Source: an archaeon (lineage in GTDB: Archaea > Nanobdellota > Nanobdellia > Woesearchaeales > JAHJEM01). Taken from it: DNA of 9,621 bases. The translations under genes were made by a program, and so were the position numbers. This document shows, piece by piece, positions 5,899 through 9,621 of this stretch (the first letter of the stretch is position 1; each line of letters opens with the position of its first letter). The DNA lies in assembly GCA_020057445.1 (NCBI GenBank), contig JAGVFV010000006.1, positions 1 to 9,621 on the forward strand, read 5' to 3'. Below the pieces are notes generated by a model, which saw only the letters and a list, made by a program, of their open reading frames with translations, was not told the DNA's origin and searched no databases.

Positions 5899-5906
5899 TT
5901 TATTAA
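5899..5906 (+). promoter_or_regulatory. TATA box of the 110-aa ORF
   Basis: TTTATTAA is centred 26-27 nt upstream of the ATG at 5929 and only about 20 nt upstream of the alternative ATG at 5923. The surroundings are extremely AT-rich, so the box is less distinctive than the others. Confidence 0.4.
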
Positions 5907-5928
5907 ATAAATCCATCATTATATGATT

Positions 5929-6261
5929 ATGGGAAACAATTATTGCAAGGAACTTAAAGAATTATTTAATGCAGCCCTTAGTGATTATGAACGCGGCTTG
6001 AAAGATGCAAATAAATTTCTTCGTGAAACTGGACCGAGAGTCGTTGAGAAACCTGCAAGACCAAGAACTTCGATGTTTGATGGCGGATCCCCTGAAGTGT
6101 CAAGACCTAGAGAGGCAACAGTAATTGGCGCATTAGAGATGCAAAATAGAGCTCATGAAAAATTCTTAGTTGCTCTTAGAGAAATTGAATCAAAAGTAAA
6201 AAGTAATGTAAACAAAATTCCGACGGGTCAAATATTTCCAGATAAGCACGACTCTTATTAA
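5929..6261 (+). CDS. Hypothetical 110-aa protein
   Basis: I recognise no family. An N-terminal helix (about 5-33, Glu/Lys-rich with Leu spacing) is followed by a Pro/Arg-rich linker (about 35-62) and a second long helix (about 63-93, with EMQNRAHEKFLVALREIESK). Such helix-linker-helix proteins may oligomerise. No signal peptide or membrane segment is seen. ATG codons occur at 5923 and 5929; I chose 5929 because its spacing from the AT-rich box matches the other genes here. Codon choice is AT-rich, unlike the genes left of the tRNA. It is the only gene between the tRNA-Thr 3' end and the first downstream repeat copy, which suggests acquired DNA. It is moderately likely to be a real gene. Confidence 0.65.
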   Translation: MGNNYCKELKELFNAALSDYERGLKDANKFLRETGPRVVEKPARPRTSMFDGGSPEVSRPREATVIGALEMQNRAHEKFLVALREIESKVKSNVNKIPTGQIFPDKHDSY

Positions 6262-6304
6262 ATGAGATTATTCAAGGAGGGCAGAAAACAGCCAAAAAGC
6301 TAAT

Positions 6305-6326
6305 TTATTAATTTATCTATTAATAA
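6305..6326. repeat. AT-rich inverted repeat just before repeat R1
   Basis: TTATTAA (6305-6311) and TTAATAA (6320-6326) form a perfect 7-bp inverted repeat around an 8-nt loop. It starts 44 nt after the stop codon of the 110-aa gene and ends 3 nt before R1. It could be a weak 3' structure or part of a recombination site. Such AT-only stems arise easily by chance in this stretch. Confidence 0.3.
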
Positions 6327-6329
6327 TTC

Positions 6330-6341
6330 CGGTAGAGGCTT
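6330..6341 (+). repeat. tRNA-Thr 3'-end repeat R1
   Basis: CGGTAGAGGCTT is identical over 12 nt to the tRNA-Thr 3' end, including the discriminator and the first flanking base. No other tRNA sequence adjoins it, so it is a 3'-end fragment of the kind left as an attR scar by integration. Confidence 0.6.
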
Positions 6342-6362
6342 ACTGCTTTTCTGTAGCTGTAA

Positions 6363-6372
6363 AGAGGCTTTA
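6363..6372 (+). repeat. Weak tRNA-Thr 3'-end match R2
   Basis: AGAGGCTTTA matches 10 nt of the tRNA-Thr 3' end and its flank (5853-5862), 29 nt after the matching part of R1. The match alone is not compelling; its position within the series of same-strand copies is what draws attention. Confidence 0.3.
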
Positions 6373-6391
6373 ACAAAGGCCAACGGCAAAT

Positions 6392-6399
6392 ATTTAAAT
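6392..6399 (+). promoter_or_regulatory. TATA box of the four-helix membrane protein gene
   Basis: ATTTAAAT within TATTTAAATA is centred 27-29 nt upstream of the ATG at 6424. No Shine-Dalgarno is seen between them. Confidence 0.6.
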
Positions 6400-6423
6400 A
6401 GTCCACGATAAAGGCAGATCCTG

Positions 6424-7023
6424 ATGGAAGAAAAGGAACGGAAAATCATTTCCTGGATCTTTCTTGGGATGGGAGTGCTGCTAATTGCGCTTTACCTATT
6501 ATGTTTAAAATTCATGCTCCCTTATACCAGAAGTCTTACGTCAAAACCTTTATTAGAAATACTCTATTACCTGTATCCTCAACTTGCAGGTTTTTCCGAG
6601 TTTGTGATGTTTTTTGGCATTGTTTCGCTATTTCTTCTACTATTTGGGGCGATATTCATCATTTTAGGACTTATTTTTCGGAAACGAGAAGCGAGGACTT
6701 TTGCAATTATTGTTTGTAGTCTCATTCTCGTATTGTATGCTTTCCTTGTCATCCCTCAGTCATTATGGGATTTAAGAAATCTCAATAACCCATGTAATCC
6801 CCCAGTGTCATCGGTTTCAGAAGATTCTGGTTCCGAGGGATATTCAATATCAGTCGAAACCATATATACTGATGGAGGAAAAATGTACATTGAAAATTGT
6901 AAGTCAAATGTTCGTCATCTTAAAGGGTACGTCATGGTGAATTCAGCTTTCTTGGTTTTCAATATTGGAATTATATTATTAATGATATTAAGGAGAAAGA
7001 ATGACAAAACAAGCACCAATTAG
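6424..7023 (+). CDS. Hypothetical membrane protein with four transmembrane helices
   Basis: The 199-aa protein is not one I recognise. Predicted membrane segments lie at about 9-30, 56-85 (long, perhaps continuing as an amphipathic part), 92-112 and 168-190. A polar loop at 113-167 separates helices 3 and 4. By the positive-inside rule (KERK before helix 1, RKREAR between helices 2 and 3, RRKNDK at the end) both termini are cytoplasmic, which puts this loop outside. It contains Cys124 and Cys159, which could form a disulfide. The gene has its own TATA element and is the single gene between the weak repeat R2 and repeat R3, whose core starts 9 bp after its stop codon. AT-rich codon usage differs from the left flank and fits recent acquisition. 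Confidence 0.8.
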   Translation: MEEKERKIISWIFLGMGVLLIALYLLCLKFMLPYTRSLTSKPLLEILYYLYPQLAGFSEFVMFFGIVSLFLLLFGAIFIILGLIFRKREARTFAIIVCSLILVLYAFLVIPQSLWDLRNLNNPCNPPVSSVSEDSGSEGYSISVETIYTDGGKMYIENCKSNVRHLKGYVMVNSAFLVFNIGIILLMILRRKNDKTSTN

Positions 7024-7032
7024 TGGATTTCC

Positions 7033-7045
7033 CGACAGAGGCTTT
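7033..7045 (+). repeat. Degenerate tRNA-Thr 3'-end repeat R3
   Basis: CGACAGAGGCTTT matches 11 of 13 nt of the tRNA-Thr end CGGTAGAGGCTTT. It lies 9 bp after the stop codon of the membrane protein gene, between that gene and the convergent lipoprotein gene, and is in the same orientation as the other copies. Confidence 0.4.
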
Positions 7046-7104
7046 CAGAACTTCTGGGCGTAAAAGTCAATATTAATTCGTGTCCAGATATGAGTATTAG
7101 TTTC

Positions 7105-7112
7105 TTTAAATA
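7105..7112 (+). promoter_or_regulatory. Orphan TATA-like box facing the 3' end of the lipoprotein gene
   Basis: TTTAAATA is followed about 27 nt later by a GC-rich purine stretch with two CGAGGG copies (7131-7136, 7144-7149) and then the 3' end of the opposite-strand lipoprotein gene. No plus-strand gene follows. It could be the remnant promoter of a lost gene, the promoter of an antisense RNA, or chance. Confidence 0.25.
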
Positions 7113-7149
7113 CCCTGTCGTTTCGTTTTCCGAGGGACGGAGTCGAGGG

Positions 7150-8739
7150 TCATTGTCGGATTGAGAATATTTTCACCCTCGTATATTCAGCTCCGAAAAA
7201 ATAATTTCCATGAAAACCTACCGCCGTGATAGGGTCATTATATTCCGTGATCTTCTGCATGGCAGGGAATGTGTATATGGCATCGTTTTCATATTCAATC
7301 CTGAGGAACATATGCTCGCTGCCGAGCTCAAGCAGGGTAATAGCCGCTCCCCAGTCATCTGTCCTCTTGAGAGCGAAAGTTTCGTCGTAGAGCTTCGTCC
7401 TAGTATCGCTCCTTGCCATAAGGTATCCGTTAGAATAATAAAGGCATTTTCGATCGGAAGGGAAAATACCACGTATGGTGTCAGTGAAAGCAGGTGTTAT
7501 TGTCTCTGCATCGTACACAGTAAATCTCATATCCCTCGGGAGCTCTTCATTCCATTCAGGAAGAATGAGGTGTTGGTCTGTGGCAATGACTGTTTGAAAT
7601 TGCCCTGTGGTGGGAATCGCATGTCTCGCCCGGATCGTCACAGCGAGCGGGTCGAGGACCAGAAGCTCATTCTCTTCTATCACATAGAGATTGTTGCTAT
7701 TTGCGGCCAATCCATAGATAGGCGGAAATGCGTCAGTTTGCTTTACAAATGCGAATGTTGAGCTATCGTAGATATATGCGGCATGTGGATCATTATCTTG
7801 GTTGGTGTCAAAAGAAAATGCATTCTTGAAAAGATAGATGTAGGTTCCTGAATCTGCTATCAGGAAGTCTTTGAATGGGTTTTGCGCCGTTGCAATATTC
7901 GAGAATTCATTGACGTCCCATGCGAAGATATTCGAACTGCCATTGAGATATCTCGTGACGCCGATGATGAGATGGTCATTCATCAATGTGTTGTCTATGA
8001 GGCTCCCGGTTTCCAGCGTTGCATCGAGATGGAGAATCGGTTCGTTAGGATCGCGAAGGACATTGAGCTGAAAGCTCGCAGGTATCCCGTTGCCGTCGAC
8101 AGTCACTGTCTCTTCCCCGGTCCATATGCCGTCGAGATTTCTAATGCAGATATCTGGCCTTTGGTAGTATGCCTGAAAATGGGAATTTGCGCTTGTGACC
8201 TGGATGGTTTTTGGGATTTCAGGGTCTGTGACAAGCCTGGCTTCGATATTTCCATAGATGATAGTGCCGTCTGGACTGTTCCTGAACACAGACTTGTCAG
8301 GTGAAAGAGAAACCCAGCTTGCGGGATTGTCGACTGGAGTGACAGTGAGGAGAAATTTTCCCACTTCTTCATTTGCAAGCACGCGGACAGTATCAGCTCC
8401 ATTCCAATCCTCCTGGATACTGTTCAGGACAAGGCTTTTTCCATCAATTTTTAGGGAGAAGTTCGCATTCGGCAGAACCGAATAGGTGATCTGCTGCGAA
8501 TAATGCACCTTGTCGGTGATATTCGGATAGACGATCTTTCCTGGAAGGGAATTCTCAGGGATTGATTGTGCAGACAGCACTTCCCATACAAGAGGTTCTA
8601 TTTCTTTCGGATGCGTCGGCTCCTTTGTGCAAGAAAGGGAAAGGAGCATCGCTCCGCCGAGGAAGAGCGCGCCATTGCGCTTTATTGTGTTCCACACCTC
8701 AGTTGTTTTTCCTTCAAGCGACACAATTTTACCCTCCAT
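7150..8739 (-). CDS. Lipoprotein with two Ig-like repeats and a C-terminal propeller-like domain
   Basis: The 529-aa product is predicted to be lipid-anchored on the cell surface. A polar N-region of about 21 residues precedes the hydrophobic stretch and lipobox LSLSC, with Cys37 as anchor. Residues about 50-140 and 142-230 look like a duplicated beta-sandwich module: each ends with a W-G/T-x-(D/E)TV strand motif (DWNGADTVRV and IWTGEETVTV) followed by a strand leading into the next part (LLTVTPVD, FQLNVLRD). This resembles cadherin/Ig-like repeats. From about 235 to the end, short strands repeat in the pattern of a WD40/YncE-type propeller (for example LYVIEENELLVLDPLA and RFTVYDAETITPAF). 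No catalytic motif is seen, so binding is the likely role. The ATG at 8739 is preceded by a TATA element 27-29 nt upstream. It is not clearly related to the 753-aa propeller protein. Confidence 0.92.
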   Translation of the reverse strand: MEGKIVSLEGKTTEVWNTIKRNGALFLGGAMLLSLSCTKEPTHPKEIEPLVWEVLSAQSIPENSLPGKIVYPNITDKVHYSQQITYSVLPNANFSLKIDGKSLVLNSIQEDWNGADTVRVLANEEVGKFLLTVTPVDNPASWVSLSPDKSVFRNSPDGTIIYGNIEARLVTDPEIPKTIQVTSANSHFQAYYQRPDICIRNLDGIWTGEETVTVDGNGIPASFQLNVLRDPNEPILHLDATLETGSLIDNTLMNDHLIIGVTRYLNGSSNIFAWDVNEFSNIATAQNPFKDFLIADSGTYIYLFKNAFSFDTNQDNDPHAAYIYDSSTFAFVKQTDAFPPIYGLAANSNNLYVIEENELLVLDPLAVTIRARHAIPTTGQFQTVIATDQHLILPEWNEELPRDMRFTVYDAETITPAFTDTIRGIFPSDRKCLYYSNGYLMARSDTRTKLYDETFALKRTDDWGAAITLLELGSEHMFLRIEYENDAIYTFPAMQKITEYNDPITAVGFHGNYFFGAEYTRVKIFSIRQ

Positions 8740-8762
8740 TTACCAAGCATATATCCCGTGCA

Positions 8763-8771
8763 TATTTAAAT
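8763..8771. promoter_or_regulatory. Symmetric TATA element, possibly bidirectional
   Basis: The palindromic ATTTAAAT (8764-8771) is centred about 28 nt from the lipoprotein ATG at 8739 on the minus strand, and equally about 28 nt from a plus-strand ATG at 8796. It is well placed for the lipoprotein gene; bidirectional use is speculative. Confidence 0.55.
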
Positions 8772-8795
8772 TTTCCTTTAATTTCTTACTTCATA

Positions 8796-8894
8796 ATGAT
8801 AAGTGCATTTTTCAATAATTCTCAAGTGCCTGTGATATTGCGATCCTTCGATATGCCCTACCAAGGATTAACCAAGATTTATGTGAAAAAATGA
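8796..8894 (+). CDS. Possible 32-aa small ORF
   Basis: A short ORF starts with MISAFFNNSQVPVILRS and ends with IYVKK, placed at the right distance from the symmetric TATA element. There is no ribosome binding site and I recognise no family. It may be the decayed fragment of a longer gene, a real small protein, or chance. The rest of 8895-8951 shows only three GGGCTA copies (8911, 8919, 8925) before the tRNA-end repeat R4, and 8966-9001 shows nothing I can name. Confidence 0.2.
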   Translation: MISAFFNNSQVPVILRSFDMPYQGLTKIYVKK

Positions 8895-8951
8895 ATGGAG
8901 GAAGTACCAAGGGCTAAGGGGCTAGGGCTATTACGCCTACTGGTTCCGAAG

Positions 8952-8965
8952 CTCGGTAGAGGCTT
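8952..8965 (+). repeat. tRNA-Thr 3'-end repeat R4
   Basis: CTCGGTAGAGGCTT is identical over 14 nt to 5847-5860 at the tRNA-Thr 3' end. Just upstream, CCGA-AG stands where the tRNA has CCGAG-TTCAAAT, so the copy may include a T-arm that lost its loop. As the outermost and longest copy it is the best candidate attR of a tRNA-anchored island. Confidence 0.6.
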
Positions 8966-9001
8966 CATTAACATTAGGTAATAACATTGAGCAGTCTTCC
9001 A

Positions 9002-9621
9002 TCATATTCTTTTCAGTTTCTCTTCATTCAGCACATAATACGCGCCCCTGAACGAACCGACCTTTTTGAGGTAGTTGTGGTTAAGCAGTTCTTTTAGGTC
9101 AAGAAGAGCCATCGTGATTGATATCCTGCTCATCTTCGCGTATTGCTGGGTCTTTATTGTTTTATTGGTCCGCAGGTATTCTATTGCCCTTACTTGCCTC
9201 TCATTCAGATCTTTTAAGCCGTCTATTGGTTTTATCCTGCTCTTCATATTCCTCAGGGTGATCCTGAAGAAATAGTCTGTGTGCAGGAACTCTGGCTCAA
9301 AAAGTCCCGCATGCCTCATCTCATTTCGCATTCGGGAGATTCCAAGCCCCAATCCTTCGATATAATTCATGTCTCGAAGGATCCTGTAGGTGAGCCTATT
9401 TCTCTGGACTGAGATTGTGCCGAACAATTGTTCAGAGAGACCTTTTGGGAGCCCTCCAGGATTCACAATTTCTATCCTATCATCGAAGATGCTGACCTGT
9501 ACGGAATTGATGTTGAAATAATCCCGGTGGGTTATCGCATTCGTGATTGCCTCCCTGATGACTTTTGGAGGATACTCATATGTGTCCTCGCGGCGAGGAG
9601 AATCGACGTTGAGTTTCATCT
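9002..9621 (-). CDS. RecG-like/AlbA-type ATP-binding winged-helix regulator, C-terminal part (N-terminus beyond the window)
   Basis: The visible 205 residues match the C-terminal half of COG2865-type proteins, in which an N-terminal AlbA_2/Schlafen-like domain is followed by a GHKL-type ATPase domain (HATPase_c_4). The ATP-site boxes are present: REAITNAITHRDY at 22-34 with the conserved Glu, Asn and His; EIVNPGGLP at 50-58; and EGLGLGISRM at 88-97. A C-terminal winged helix-turn-helix lies at about 137-198. An ATG is found at 9617-9619, but the family needs about 200 further N-terminal residues and the frame is open to the edge, so I treat the gene as partial. These proteins are probable transcription regulators, often found in accessory regions. 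It lies just outside the last tRNA-end repeat. Confidence 0.92.
   Translation of the reverse strand, partial: MKLNVDSPRREDTYEYPPKVIREAITNAITHRDYFNINSVQVSIFDDRIEIVNPGGLPKGLSEQLFGTISVQRNRLTYRILRDMNYIEGLGLGISRMRNEMRHAGLFEPEFLHTDYFFRITLRNMKSRIKPIDGLKDLNERQVRAIEYLRTNKTIKTQQYAKMSRISITMALLDLKELLNHNYLKKVGSFRGAYYVLNEEKLKRI

Larger units (their letters stand above)
5860..8965. mobile_element. Candidate tRNA-anchored island or cassette-like array
   Basis: The region runs from the tRNA-Thr 3' end to a 14-nt identical copy of it at 8952-8965, with further same-orientation partial copies at 6330, 6363 and 7033. Each long interval holds one main gene with its own TATA element (5929-6261 +, 6424-7023 +, 7150-8739 -). 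The first two intervals are clearly more AT-rich than the chromosome-like left flank. No integrase, transposase or replication gene is present. Possibilities are serial insertion of small elements at the tRNA end, decay of one larger element, or a cassette array. The boundaries are inferred from repeats only. Confidence 0.4.

Noticed and set aside
7210..8304. Plus-strand frames opposite the 529-aa lipoprotein (7210-7761, 7882-8304)
   Set aside because: They are shadows of a gene that has a signal peptide, a lipobox, repeated domains and a promoter.
8911..8930. GGGCTA triplet as a telomere-like or CRISPR-like repeat
   Set aside because: There are only three 6-nt copies without spacers of regular length; too short to support either.
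5634..8965. Split tRNA with its 5' half at 5634 and its 3' half at about 8930-8965
   Set aside because: The segment before CTCGG at 8953 lacks a CCGAG strand and a 7-nt T-loop, no anticodon 3' stem matches the 5' half, and I found no complementary leader sequences joining the two loci. Shared TTACGC is too short to count.

Overview
The window looks archaeal. A tRNA-Thr gene carries a small intron at the canonical archaeal position. Almost every protein start has an AT-rich TATA element centred about 25-29 nt upstream and no Shine-Dalgarno, the layout of leaderless archaeal transcripts. The large beta-propeller lipoprotein belongs to a family common in Thermococci and DPANN archaea (from memory, not a search). 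A DPANN-type archaeon (Woesearchaeota/Pacearchaeota-like) is my best guess, but lineage cannot be fixed from this sequence alone.

Region 1-5400 is moderately GC-rich and gene-dense. It holds the 3' part of an unrecognised ORF (1-852, +), a beta-propeller lipoprotein (872-3133, -), a small Cys-rich lipoprotein (3225-3671, -) divergent from a PEBP/YbhB-like lipoprotein (3756-4334, +), and an unrecognised helical cytoplasmic protein (4394-5389, -). The three lipoproteins form an export cluster with individual promoters. A short palindrome lies between the two divergent TATA boxes at 3695-3734, and a tandem TATCAAC/TTGATA repeat lies upstream of the beta-propeller promoter.

Region 5400-5860 is an RNA locus. 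It contains a TATA box, a leader with small hairpins, a truncated tRNA-like 5' half, a T-run, a second copy of the hairpin leader, and then a complete tRNA-Thr(GGT) with a 40-nt intron.

Region 5860-8965 is the most unusual part. Fragments matching the 3' end of that tRNA-Thr recur in the same orientation at 6330, 6363, 7033 and 8952. The three long intervals between them each carry one main gene with its own promoter: a 110-aa protein (5929-6261), a four-helix membrane protein (6424-7023) and a 529-aa Ig-like plus propeller lipoprotein (7150-8739, -). The first two intervals are visibly more AT-rich than the left flank. The arrangement suggests repeated integration at the tRNA 3' end or a cassette-like array, but no integrase is visible. 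After the last repeat comes the C-terminal part of a RecG-like/AlbA-type ATP-binding winged-helix regulator that runs off the right edge (9002-9621, -).
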